Positions 11,096-21,839 of a stretch of DNA of 64,000 nt are shown piece after piece; position 1 is the first letter of the stretch, and every line of letters begins with the position of its first letter. The stretch is from positions 10,509,479-10,573,478 of the forward strand of contig CM064545.1 of the NCBI GenBank assembly GCA_032716605.1. The letters run 5' to 3'. Under the pieces are notes generated by a model. The model was not told the DNA's origin. It did no database searches and saw only the letters and a list, made by a program, of their open reading frames with translations. Origin of the DNA: Paralithodes platypus. Taxonomy: Eukaryota; Arthropoda; Malacostraca; Decapoda; Lithodidae. Both the position numbers and the translations under genes were made by a program.

Positions 11096-11696
11096 CTTGA
11101 AGATTGGAGTGACAAGCATAATTTGGGCAGAGAGGAGGTGGTTGAAGTCTGGTCATCTAGTTTCCGTTGAGCCGTTTAGCTGGTCCTGCCGTGTGGATGG
11201 GGTAGTTTGGGATGTAATGACAGTGGGCACTTTCATCGGACTAACGCGAGCGAGACCTAGGACATGTCCTAGGCTACTTTTACTCATCTATTCTGACCGT
11301 TATGCTAATCGTTAATGAAGTTCCGTTTCGGTACTCTTGACTTGGGGTCTAAATACAATGTCTCTAGTGTCATGACACAGCGACAAGGTATCATGCTAAT
11401 GCAAGGAGATAGTAAGATCATGAACTTACTTCAAAGAAGTCAGGGGCGGTGTTTAAACATTTTTACTGCAAGTGTCCTCGACCATGGCATCCGACAGATA
11501 CAATATGGACTTCTATTTGTAGAGTGCCTTTATTGAGACGGTATCTCACAAAGCCTGAACTATTTGAATGACCTTTACCATGGTAAGTATCTTTCTATAG
11601 TTTTAGAGTGCGGTTTTGGCAAGAGAAGTAAGGTGGAGACATGTCCTATGGTTATGCTTCTAATACCAAAGGTGCAGCCTATTAGGGATCTTATTA
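11096..11696. other. Intervening sequence, nothing recognised
   Basis: Short frames on both strands without motifs. It lies between the candidate LTR and the second copy of repeat A and could be the part of repeat A that is missing from copy 1. Confidence 0.45.
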
Positions 11697-12580
11697 TTAA
11701 GCACTATACCATAGCATGTGATAATATTAATTCCTCAATAGGTAAAATAACTCCTCAGACCTCGAAAGATATTCACCATGGCTTCAATCGATCCTTGAAT
11801 GGGAGGGTAGTTTTAGGACTCGATTGCTAACATGTAATCAAGCCCTAGAATTGTTTGCCTTATCCAGGTTTCCGTTGGTGTAGTGACGACTTCGGGTGAG
11901 ATGTTACAAGTCAGGTGTGCGAAGGTCATATGTACAGGGGAACGTATCCCGGGGGGATTAGGAGGACCCACTAGAAGTTTGCGGGCAGGTGAGTACACCT
12001 CTTCGTGGAAGAACGGCGTCACTGCTCCTTGTTAGTGCGTCCTTGTTGGTCCTTGTGCCTCTGACTGTACACTATTTTCTTCTTCGTGGCCTTGTGGTGC
12101 TTGTGGGGAACTGGAATGGTTTTCCCTGGCATTGTTGGTAGATCAGGTTTTATTGTAGCAATTCTGGCGTCTCATCTGGTAAGGTGTAGTGGTGCACAGG
12201 TAGGTTTTGGGTGGCTATGTGTTGTGGGTTTTGTTAGGGGTTTCCTGTCTTCACATGGTTTTGATGCCGCGTTGGTCTTCCGTGATGGGGGCAAGTTTTC
12301 TTTCTCGGTGTGGGTATTCTGTGCCTGGTTTCTGTTGCTGTCTTCCTTTGTTACGGTGCGGTGGAGTTTGGGTATGCTGAGCATCTTCGTTATCTTGGTC
12401 ATGATATCTCTCTCCTTAGTCTTTGTTGTTTCTCGTTTAGTTTCTCCTTCGTCCCTCTTGTTTCGTTTTCCTTGATGATGTCGCCTTCTGGTGTTGAATA
12501 GATTATTGTCCCCTCCTTCGGTTTCTTTCCTCTTTCCTGGGCGAGTTGGTACGGTGGTCATCCATAACTTGGGTGTTTTA
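11697..12580 (-). repeat. Dispersed repeat A, copy 2 (uninterrupted)
   Basis: This copy matches 982-1634 and 5115-5349 as one continuous block and so proves the insertion in copy 1. The minus strand carries a Lys/Arg/Thr-rich frame (12172-12561). I cannot assign a family; copy-to-copy divergence looks moderate. Confidence 0.75.
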
Positions 12581-12956
12581 GTTACAATTATTTGCCCTTT
12601 GGAAACAGGTGGAGTTTTCTGAGAATAATATAATAGATTAGTATTAGCCCGAATATAAGGTACCTATGCAGAATACAATTGTCTGATCACTTAGGAGAAA
12701 CAAGTAATATATAAAGAGAGTTTATGTTTTATTTATTTACTTTTCATTCTGTGACCAAGTACTTTTTATATATCTTATATTTTATTTATTATCAGATAAT
12801 AATAATACCAGTGTCAATGATTACTTAACCAGATATGGATATGAAATAAAATAGATTCATTGTTTTACACGCAACAAACGATATTAATTATGAAGTACAT
12901 GATATGTATGAGGTTGCAAAATTTGCAACGTAAGGTGTGTGCAGAATGAAAAGAGC
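12581..12956. other. AT-rich spacer
   Basis: No coding motif or repeat structure recognised. Confidence 0.5.
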
Positions 12957-13262
12957 GAGTTCTTTCATCTGTATGTTGGGCTTAGCAAAGGTGTGTGATA
13001 TCCCCATGATTGTTCAATATATATACAGATGGAGTCATGAGAGAAATACAGGGAAGAGCAGTGGATGTTGGTGTAAAGCTGATAAGCGAAGGACATGAAT
13101 GGAAGTTGCCTGTACTTCTGTTTGCTGATGATACAATTTGGATGAGTGATAGTGCATGGGAGTTGAAAAGTCTGATAAATATGTTTAGAACAGTCTTTGA
13201 AAAACAGTGTATGAAGGTAAATGCAGGGAAAAGTAAGGTTATTGTGTTGAGCGGTACTTGAA
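12957..13262 (+). pseudogene. Non-LTR reverse transcriptase fragment
   Basis: The frame reads YTDGVMREIQGRAVDVGV, then LPVLLFADDTIWMSDS, and ends near VNAGKSKVIVL. FADD is the RT active-site box. The same blocks appear in the minus-strand LINE copies at 26.2-29.3 kb, so this is a short stray copy of that family in opposite orientation. Confidence 0.8.
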
Positions 13263-13435
13263 GAGTAGACAGAATGGATAAAAAACACCATCTGAGGAAG
13301 AGAACTTTATTGACAATGATTCGATTCGCAGATAGCTTCATCAGGTCACTAACAAATATTGGCAACTAGGAGGCCTTAAATATCTGTCATGTCAGGTGGC
13401 AATAGAGGGGGGGGGGGGGGGGGAGGAAGGAGAAA
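13263..13435. other. Short unclassified segment with an uninterrupted G run
   Basis: The minus strand contains CTGATGA followed by GCGAAT, reminiscent of the sequence after the ORF of Penelope-like elements, but not enough for a call. A run of about 18 G residues lies near 13409-13426. Confidence 0.35.
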
Positions 13436-15375
13436 CAACAGTTTTTATTCAAATTTCTTCATTCTCACTATACAAGTTACCGGTAACTTTGATATCCTTT
13501 TGACCCAATTTCAGATAAATGTTCCAAAGGTTAAGGCCAAAGGACAAGGTCAAAGGTCAAAATAATGTTTGCACTAGTATTGCTTATACTAATTGTTAGA
13601 TTTTCACCATTCTTTCCATGTGAATTCGGAACACCTAGGCCAAGGTCATACAAGAAACTTTACAATTCCATATGAAAGGTCAAGGTCACAGTTTAAGGTC
13701 AAATAAAAGGTCAATATGCTATTTTCTTTACTTTTCATGCAAACTTCACAAAACTTGGGGAGATAGTTGCACGTTAAATGAAAAGGAAAATATTTAATTT
13801 TGACACATATCATAAAGGTCAAGATATAGGTCAAAGTCATCTATTCTATTACTATATATGTAACTAACTGATGGTTTTTAATGAAATTTGAAATTTGATG
13901 CACTTTAAATGAAAATGAAAATATTAAATTTTGACACATCATAAAGTTAAAGCTAAAGGTCAAAGGTCAAGGTCATCTATTATATTAATATATGTGAAAC
14001 AAACTGATGGTTTTTAATGAAAAATGCATATTTGATTTTCCTGGGAAATGTCAATGCAAACAAAAATGTACTCTTACATAAAGGTCAAGTTCACAGGTCA
14101 AGGTCAAAGGTCAACTTTTACTATTTAGTTTTTGTTTTTAGTCAAATGTCTTCATTTTCACTACGCAAGATACTGGTACCCTTGTGTTAATTTTAGATAA
14201 ATATTCTAAAGGGTAAGGTCAAAGGTCAAAGGTCGAAATAAGTTTTACTAGTATTTCTTATACCAACTTAGATTCTCACTAGGCTTACCATGTATATTTG
14301 GAATACCTACGCCAACATCATACAAGAAACTGTAAAATTCCTTATGAAAGGTCAAGGTCAAATATAAGGTCAATATGTTGTTTTCTTTACTTGTCATGCA
14401 AACTTCACATATGGTGAGCTAGTTGCACTTTTAATCAAAATGGAAAATAATAAATTTTGAGACATATCATGAAAGTCAAGATAAAGGTCAAAGGTCAAGG
14501 TCAACTATTCTATTTATATATATGAAACAAACTGATGGGTTTTAATGAAATTAGGCATGATTATTTGATTTGCATGGGCAATGTCAATGCAAATACAAAT
14601 GTACTCTTACATAATATACAGTAGGTCAAGGTCACAGGTCAAGGTCAAAGGTCAATTGTTATTATTAATTTTAAAAGATTACTCAAATTTTGGAAAAGTG
14701 GCTGTGTATGTTGCTTATTACTTAAATAATATATATATCAAATTTCACATATATATTGTAATAGTTAAGGTCAAAGGTCAAGTCAAAGCAAGAGTGTTTG
14801 TCATTTTACTTAAGCACCTCCTAGACTGTTTATTGTATTGTCACCAAATTGTTTAGGCAAATTCAGTTGGTCAATGAAACGACCATCCAAATATAATGCA
14901 TTATATTTTTAGTCAAAGGTCAATGGTCAAGGTCACAGTATATGATCACTATTTTGAATCTATAATTTTGTATACAAATTACACCATGTTCATAATGCTA
15001 GTTAATATGAACATTGGTGTTAAGCTAACTAAATCCTCGATAATAATATTAAAGGTCAAAGGTCAAGGTCAGAGGTCCAGGTTAAAGGTCATAATATGAT
15101 TTTTACTAGTATTTCCAATTTAATATAAGATTCTCACTAGGCTGAGGTCAAACAAGAATGCACATAATTCCATTTGATAGGTCAAGGTCACAGGTCAATG
15201 TCAAATATAAGGTCAATATGCTAATTTCTTTACTATTCATATAAACTTTACATTTGTAGAAACAGTTTTTTTTTTAAAGTGAAAATTAATATGTTAAATT
15301 TTCAGACATCATGAAAGTCAGGATGAAGGTTGAAGGTCCAAAGTCAGCTATTTATTTAATAAATCAGGAACTAGT
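13436..15375 (+). repeat. Large degenerate tandem repeat packed with AGGTCA motifs
   Basis: Long units recur in the same order: a TTCATTTTCACTA-type start, an ACTAGTATT block, a CATACAAGAAACT block, a TTTCTTTAC block and a GATGGTTTTTAATGAA block. ACTAGTATT occurs near 13573, 14250 and 15105. Within every unit AGGTCA recurs, often as AAGGTCAAAGGTCA or AGGTCAAGGTCA. There is no coding sense. It looks like an old tandem or satellite-like family with indels between units. Confidence 0.8.
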
Positions 15376-15875
15376 GGAGGTGTGGTGGAGTGGTCATGCC
15401 ACTGGATTGGTAATCCAATGGACCTGGGTTCAAATCCCGATATGTCAATGGGAAGATATTATTGGGATTGAATTTGTGCTGTACCTAGTATCAGTGCATT
15501 ACCACAAAGCCCACCGAAATGCCAAAAAAATACCCTCGTTGTTCCCTGATTAAATAACACTGTATGAATATTCCCATATTCAAAATGTTACAGGGGGACA
15601 ATGCCTAGTGAGTTCACTGCTCAATAGGTGGCATTCTGAGAGTGAGGGTCTGAGTCTGGAGGGTGAGACGGTGAAGCACTTGAGCGAAGCAACCGGCCGC
15701 TTCAGAGATGGAGCTGCTTCGAGCCATGATGGATGCTTCGCATGTCTCACTCCCCAGACTGGAACAAGACCTCACGGGCTTCACCGTGTTGGGCGGTGGA
15801 ATGTACAGGCTCTCAGCCTATGCCCGAGAGGGAGTAGTTGGAATATAGACAAAAAAAAAAAAAAAAAAAAAAAAA
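15376..15875 (+). mobile_element. tRNA-derived SINE, plus orientation
   Basis: The element starts GGAGGTGTGGTGGAGTGG (A box) and has GGTTCAAATCCCG as B box. The anticodon loop reads TTGGTAA, giving a threonine-type GGT anticodon. A long tRNA-unrelated body follows, and the element ends in 25 A residues. A second copy in opposite orientation shares head, body and tail. It interrupts the AGGTCA repeat, which resumes after the poly-A. Confidence 0.85.
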
Positions 15876-16390
15876 GTTGATGATCTTTAATGAAGTTTGA
15901 CATGCTTATTTGATGTTCCAGGGTTACATTAATGCAAGCAACAAATATAATCCTACCTTTAATTCTAAAGGTCAAGGTCACAGGTCAGTCAAAAGTCAAC
16001 CTTCATCATAAAACATACTCCAATTTTGATAAGCTGACCGTAGTTGCATTTTACATATATATAACATATATATATAAATTTCATATAAATAATATAATAC
16101 TTAAGGTCAAAGGTTGAGGTAAAAGATCAAAAGTAGAGTGTTAAAATATTCTTAGATTGTTTAACCCTATCTGTACTGGCGACCTTTTTTTATATAGCTA
16201 TAATTAGACAATTTTGTGGAGCTTAAGAAGGATCTGTGGTGGAAAAAGGGTTGATTAGGATAGTTGCAAGCCTTCTAATTAAGCTGAATAGAATCTTCTA
16301 ATATTATCCAGTATAAAATTAAAAAGACAGAACTGGTACTGAACGTGTTAATGTATCGTCACCAAATTGTGCTGGCAAATTCTGTTGGTC
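15876..16390 (+). repeat. AGGTCA repeat, continuation after the SINE
   Basis: The sequence picks up with GATGATCTTTAATGAAG and later blocks matching 14530-14880, including a GTCACCAAATTGTG block near 16353 that parallels 14838. Fewer intact AGGTCA copies remain here. Confidence 0.7.
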
Positions 16391-16568
16391 AATGCAACGA
16401 TTGTTGGGGGTCGAGTTGTTTTTGGGGCGAATCCTCCAATATTCTTGGTGATATTATTAGTGATGATGGTGATAGTAGTAGTGATGATGGTGATAGTACT
16501 GATGATGACAGTAGCAGAGATGGCAGTAACATCTGGGATGATGGTGATAATAGTAGTGATGATGGTGA

Positions 16569-16571
<3 letters not shown>
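16391..16571. repeat. GAT/GGT/AGT microsatellite
   Basis: Imperfect repeats of GATGATGGTGATAGTAGT occupy the stretch. The same microsatellite continues at 17160-17215 on the other side of the next SINE, so the SINE landed inside it. Confidence 0.75.
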
Positions 16572-16610
<39 letters not shown>

Positions 16611-17141
16611 CTATATTCCAACTTACTTCCTCTCGGGCATAGGCTGAGAGCCTTAACATTCACCGCTTTACAATGAACAGTGAAGCCCGTGAGGTCTTGT
16701 TCCAGTCTAGGGAGTGAGACATGCGAAGCACGTAGAGCACAACGAGCACCTGCCATCTTGCCTTCACATGAGGCACTGTGCTCACTCACGGCCCGAAACG
16801 ACCCCATCTCTGAAGCCATCTCGTTTCCGTGCTTCACTGTTTCACCCCCTACACTCGGACTCTCACACTTACACACACACAACGCCACCTGTTGAGCAGA
16901 TAACTCACCAGGCATTGCACCCCTATAGCATATTTTGAATATGGGAATATTCATACACTGCTATTTAATCAGGGAACAATGAGGGTATTTTATTGACGTT
17001 TCGGTGGGCTTGTGGTAATGCACTGATACTAGGTACGGCACAAATTCCATCCCAATAATATCTTCCCATGGATACATCGGGATTTGAACCCGGAACCTTT
17101 GGATTACCAGGCAAGTGGCAAGACCACTCCACCACACCTCC
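16572..17141 (-). mobile_element. tRNA-derived SINE, minus orientation
   Basis: This is an inverse copy of the 15376-15875 element. It begins on this strand with 39 T residues (its poly-A tail). It contains the same body block ending near AGGCTGAGAGCC, and the tRNA head with B box and A box lies at about 17070-17141. The body is slightly longer than in the plus copy. No clear target duplication is visible because both flanks are microsatellite. Confidence 0.85.
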
Positions 17142-17689
17142 CCTAATCCCTATCACTTGTAGTGATAATGATGAAAGTAGTGATGATGATCGTAGTAACG
17201 ATGGTGACAGTAGTTCAGTTCATTTCAGTTCAGTTCTTTATTTTATATAGTATATACATACATACAAAAATTACAAAAGTCATGTACATCTCATTAAAAG
17301 ACAAATTATAAAAGGGTATTATATAGTAATACATATCAATCTAGTAAATAATTATGTACTAGTAGACTCAGAAGTGTGCCCACATCTAACCAATGCCACG
17401 TCTTGGCTCATGCTTTTGTAACCAACTTATCCTTGCTCCAACAATATCTAAGTCATTGTGTTCAATACTCATGTCGTATATATTTCTAAATAAAAGACTT
17501 GTGTTTTGAAGATAAGAATTATTTCTAAGATTGATAAATGAACATCTAAACAATATATTCTTATTTATCCTTTTCTACTGCCTAGCTTGAATGAGAGCAA
17601 TATGGTGTTTTAGTAATAAAAGGTTACAATGCTCAGCTGCTTCATGGCTACTTGAGGAAATGGGCAACCTAGACTCTCTCTCTCTCTCT

Positions 17690-17955
17690 CTCACAAATGA
17701 GAACATAAGAAAACCGGAATCTGCAGAGAGCCGATTGGCCCACACATGTCAGATCCCTTTCACACCCAACCCATTCCGCGCTCTCTCTCTCTCTCATATT
17801 TATTACTATCTTACTTACGTTTACGACATCCCATTCTCTCTCGCCATACTCTCTCCCTCACAAATGAGAACATAAAAAATAAGAAAACGGGAGTCTGCAG
17901 AGAGCCGATCAATTTACACATGGCAGATCCCTTTCAAACCCAACCCATCTTGTTC
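17690..17955. repeat. Imperfect tandem duplication with CT-rich links
   Basis: A block containing GAGAACATAA, GTCTGCAGAGAGCCGAT and CAGATCCCTTTCA occurs at about 17698-17765 and again at about 17868-17935. A fragment of it recurs at 18053. CT microsatellites separate the copies. Confidence 0.7.
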
Positions 17956-17963
17956 TATCTAAT

Positions 17964-18053
17964 TTCAAGTTGAAGCTCTATTGTTCTTGATCTCATTATA
18001 GCACTCGGTAGCATATTCCACAGATCTACAACTCTGTTACTAAACGAATAGAG
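17964..18053 (-). pseudogene. Non-LTR RT extreme C-terminal fragment
   Basis: Thirty codons read LYSFSNRVVDLWNMLPSAI followed by MRSRTIELQLE. The F-x-N-R-V-V-x-x-W-N-x-L-P pattern is characteristic of the end of jockey/CR1-like LINE ORFs. It is too short for a long-ORF caller. The frame closes just downstream. Confidence 0.75.
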
Positions 18054-18243
18054 GCAGATCCCTTATACAGCCAATCTCTCCCTCTCTCGCTCTTGTTTGT
18101 TTGCACAATCTGTTCCTTCTGTAGTTTCTCCATGCCCGATAAGTTATATGATTTTTTGATATCTGGGACACAGCTTCTGTATCCAACACAATACCCTGCT
18201 TGCAAAACCGCTCAAACCCCGGACAACGTTGCTTGCAACTTTA

Positions 18244-18640
18244 ATTAGGGGTTCGTCCCCTACGGGAAACCCCTATTGTAATCATTATACCTGGGATTTC
18301 ATCCAAATTCTTCTTACGCGCCGGTTTCGACGCAATAACTCTAGAACCGCTTTTTGGATCGGGATCAAACTTTCACAAGAGGTGCGTTTTTGTATTGGGC
18401 AACTTTTGATATGGTAAACATCCGGCATGGCGGCCAAACAGGTCCGTGGCAGCCGATTTCCCGAAAAACTTTACGCTTAAATACCGTCTCTCCCACTCAC
18501 AGGAAACGACTGGGCTTTGGCATACACACTGCCCTACTAATGCTCCGCAAATTTTATAGAGAAGGTTTTGCTTTTGCACGTGGGTTTTTTTCCGGCAATC
18601 TTGAAAAAAACTCAAATTCCACTTAAAATTCCACATCTTG
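18244..18640. repeat. Unclassified repeat with a short terminal hairpin
   Basis: The segment begins AGGGGTTCGTCCCCTACGGG followed by AAACCCCT, so AGGGGTT and AACCCCT can pair. The remainder has no coding motif. Only this copy is in the window, so the repeat status is inferred from the hairpin start. Confidence 0.35.
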
Positions 18641-19129
18641 AAAACTACGCCGATGATCAAAGCCATGCTTGCGTAGTTGGGTGAGGCTCGCGATTCCGAA
18701 CGTTTTGATACCAAAAAAATATAAAGGGGTGGAATAGTTTGGCCGCAGTATTGAAAACTGTCTATTCTTAAATTACTTTAAAACCGAATTCGCTATCCAC
18801 ACAAAGTTTACCGTCTACAGTCTATAGGCTTCCACGCATCCCCCAGTTTTGCTTAATAACATAATCTCTTTATTATTTATATCTATAAAAAAATGTATTT
18901 AACTCTCTCAAAACAGTTCGAGTCCCTACGAATTCCAGCAATTATTTAGCCAACTTACCTATACATACCTACTCTACCAAATAATAATGATAAATTCAAA
19001 TTTATTTTTGGTGAATGACAGAGTATTGGCTATGGTTTTTAACAATTCCTCCCTTTGCCAAATGCTTAGTTTAATAACAATGATATGGACCTTTAAAGTT
19101 TTGGCAATTGCCCGTGTGACTCGTATTTT
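18641..19129. other. Nothing recognised
   Basis: AT-rich sequence without long frames or repeat structure. Confidence 0.5.
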
Positions 19130-19721
19130 AACCCTCCTAAAGTGTTACCACGAAATATCGCTAGATCCTTTCTCAAAAGTCGCTAGCATGTTGCTACATA
19201 ATCAAACAATGTTAGGATAATGCTGCAATTTCTAAAGAGTTTTGGTTTGTTTGTTTTGCAAATTTTACAATGTAGTATGACTAGAATGTCTGAAATTTTC
19301 AAATTATCCCTAGTAAATGTCTCTAGATATAAAAGAAATGGCTGCTAGATTGAAGTAAATAGCTCTACATTTAGCGGTAATATGTAGCTTTACAACTGGC
19401 AACTCTGCAACCACCACCTCCCTCCCACCCTCCCAGTATGTCTCCACAAAATACCGCTAGATCCTTTCTCAAAAGTCGCTAGCATGTTGCTACATAGTCA
19501 AACAATGTTAGAATAATGCTGCAATTTCTAAAGAGTTTCGGTTTGTTTGTTTTGCAAATTTTACAATATAATATGACTAGAATGTCTGAAATTTTTAAAT
19601 TATCCCTAGTAAATCTCTCTAGATATGAAAAAATGGATTCTAAATTGAAGTAAATAGCTCTACATCTAGCGGTAATATGTAGCGATACAACTGGCAACAC
19701 TGCCTAGCCCTTCCTTCCTAC
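19130..19721. repeat. Two tandem units of about 296 bp
   Basis: The second unit repeats the first at an offset of 296, including CGCTAGATCCTTTCTCAAAA, then GTTTGTTTGTTTTGCAAATTT and a TAGCGGTAATATGTAGC block. Each ends with CAACTGGCAAC and a CCTCCC-rich link. A shorter relative lies at 45165-45355, so this is a dispersed family, perhaps a MITE. The units differ at few positions, implying a recent duplication. Confidence 0.85.
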
Positions 19722-20430
19722 CTCCCACCTCCCTCATCTAGCAAAATATGTATCAACAACCACTCTAGTGAACTTTCGGTATTTAGTTTATTCAGCTTAA
19801 TACTATTTATCCACATAAAATAGAAACCTATCACGATTGTTGTCTAATACAACCATAGATAATGCTATTACATATTATTTGAACATGATGTCGAATTTAG
19901 CAGTTTCTGTTTACCTTGAACAGTAATGACAGTCTGTGACAGAACCGAAAGCTTCTCTTGCCGTGTAGTACTCAAAGACAGCAGGGGTAATTAAGCCGGC
20001 CCATACCGAACTGTTATAGTGACAATTAAATAAATTAAAAATATAATAAATTATTACCAAGTCAGAGATGCAGAGGTAACTTTCACAATGCATTATAACC
20101 CTAGACAGACACCAATATACCACTAAATCAGACAAATATCACTACAAAAAATGATAGGAAAATAGTATATTAATGTCCTAGGTATTTGAAATTATGCAAA
20201 TGAATAAAATCCATTGTGATATAATGATAATGGGATTGATTAGTATCTGGCAACAGTGTTGGACTATAATTTTCTGAACGTATGCGAACTTCAGAGTATT
20301 TATCCCATTAATATACACATCTATCACTATTTAAATTTAATACAACCATACACAGTGCTATTACATATTATTTGAACATAATATAGGATGCTCTTTCCTT
20401 TAAACCATTTTCTATATCTATTCACGAAAA
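19722..20430. other. Nothing recognised
   Basis: AT-rich sequence with short frames. A CTGGCAACAGTG word near 20248 echoes the preceding repeat but does not extend. Confidence 0.5.
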
Positions 20431-20770
20431 ATATAGGCCTAGCCTAGGCAGCGCTACCGGTAGGTACGAATTTATCAGTTCGAATTTTGATTGAGAGTGG
20501 GATTAGGCCTAGGCCTAGCCTAGGGCTTAACATGGGATACTGTTTGGGGTTTGGGAATAGATTGAGGCTGCTTTAGGCCTAATTAGGTAAAAATAGTCAA
20601 ATCGAGACAATTGCACAGCCAACATAGCCTAGGCCTAGGCCTATTATGCAAATATTTTACCAGTTTACAATTGGCCTAGTCTATTCGCTGTAAGTAGGCA
20701 AGAAATCATGACCTAGGCTATAACCTCTGTAACTAAAAAACAACTAGGCCTAGAGTGATCAAACTAATAT
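20431..20770. repeat. TAGGCC/GCCTAG-rich low-complexity sequence
   Basis: Short words such as TAGGCCTAGGCCTAGCCTAGG recur through the stretch, along with related forms in 23581-23820 and 24863-25186. There is no coding sense. This word bias is common in spacers of marine invertebrate genomes. Confidence 0.7.
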
Positions 20771-20875
20771 GTCTACCATTTGGGAAGAGTCAATCAAGGA
20801 ATAGCCTAGATGTGGAAATTTGCAGCCAATTTGCTCTAGCCCTATTTGAGATACAGAGGTTAGAGGTAATTGTCG

Positions 20876-21200
20876 AGGCCCCCCCCTCATGACATATTGT
20901 TATCATCTTATATATTGCCAGCAGGGGGCAAATAACCGAGAAAAAAATCGCCGTCAAAATAGACGCGAACTTAACCACGGCGATCGACACATGTAAACAT
21001 GGTGGTGGCGGGGGAGGTGTCGGACGTTTGCAATAAAGTTCCTGTCTATTTTGAATGCCATTGGATACAATAATATGTTGAGGGGGGCTTTGCCCCCCCC
21101 CCCCCCCATGACATAATATTTTCACCATCATATATATTGCCAGCAGGGGGCAAATAACCGAAAAAAAATCCGCCAAAATAGACACCTTTATGATTAGGTT
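20876..21200 (+). repeat. Repeat B, copies 1-2
   Basis: Ordered blocks recur: ATGACATATTGT, ATATATTGCCAGCAGGGGGC, AAATAACCGA, GTCAAAATAGAC, CGGCGATCGACA, ACATGTAAACATGG, GTCTATTTTGAA, GATACAATAATATGTTGAGG, then a G-run/C-run hairpin. CCAGCAGGGGGCA is at 20918-20930 and again at 21140-21152. GTCTATTTTGA and TCAAAATAGAC are inverse complements, so a unit can fold. Confidence 0.8.
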
Positions 21201-21839
21201 AGCCTTTAGGCTAGGCCTATCGGCAAGAGTTGCATTGTGTGTGTGAGTTGGCATATGATATAGGCCGTCCAGAGGACAACCGAATGAGACAGAATAAGAA
21301 CAGAAGGGGAAAAACATAGAAAGTGGAATGAAAATCTACGAAAATTTAGTCAAGCCGACGACGAAAGCTGAAGGGGAGAGGGAGTAAAATAAGCATAACC
21401 CTCCCCCATCAATCTCCAGTCGCCAGCCCCCAAACCCCCCCAACTGCTTTAGGGAGCATAATATTAGGGGGGAATTCTTACATAAAGTACACGGTATTAC
21501 AATATCTAGATTAGTAAACAATTAATGCTCAAAACATAAAATATAGTACAGTACGGTATATATAGTATTTAGTATTGCTCAAGTAATCACCTTATTATAC
21601 AAGGACAACACCACAAAGGCTAAAGAAGAAATCAGAATGCTCAATAATGCACTACGTAAAAAGATAACGGGTACCGTTAACCAAAAACATTGCAATATTT
21701 ACAATAGCCTACTGTATATATTATGATTTTATAGGGATTAGATTAAAAATTACAGGAGGGTCAATTCAAATTTCAATGGAAATTCCCTCATGATAGCTGT
21801 AATATGTGGGAATAACTTTCACCTTCATATTTCCTAACC
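21201..21839. other. Spacer, nothing recognised
   Basis: No coding motif or clear repeat. A pyrimidine-rich strand patch lies near 21400. Confidence 0.5.

Larger units (their letters stand above)
17220..18243 (-). mobile_element. 3' portion of a non-LTR element, rearranged
   Basis: At the left edge CAGTTCAGTTCTTTATTTTAT looks like the 3' end of a LINE on the minus strand. A short RT C-terminal fragment lies at 17964-18053. A duplicated block (17690-17955) and other insertions break it. The right end (18110-18243) is also found at 47160-47297. Confidence 0.55.

Noticed and set aside
13295..13345. Possible hammerhead ribozyme on the minus strand (CTGATGA ... GCGAAT), as found in some Penelope-like elements
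   Set aside because: The conserved GAAA is not present after stem II and the flanking arms do not pair convincingly. Only the CTGATGA word fits.
13436..15375. CRISPR-like array of short repeats
   Set aside because: AGGTCA copies are six bases long, irregularly spaced and embedded in longer repeated units; the setting is eukaryotic.
16345..16954. Asp/Ser-rich, Lys-rich or His-rich proteins
   Set aside because: Frames across a GAT microsatellite and a 39-base T run of a SINE tail.
20790..21317. 175-residue minus-strand protein
   Set aside because: It lies across repeat B copies; similar frames recur at 22809-23087 only because the repeat recurs, and they end with repeat boundaries.
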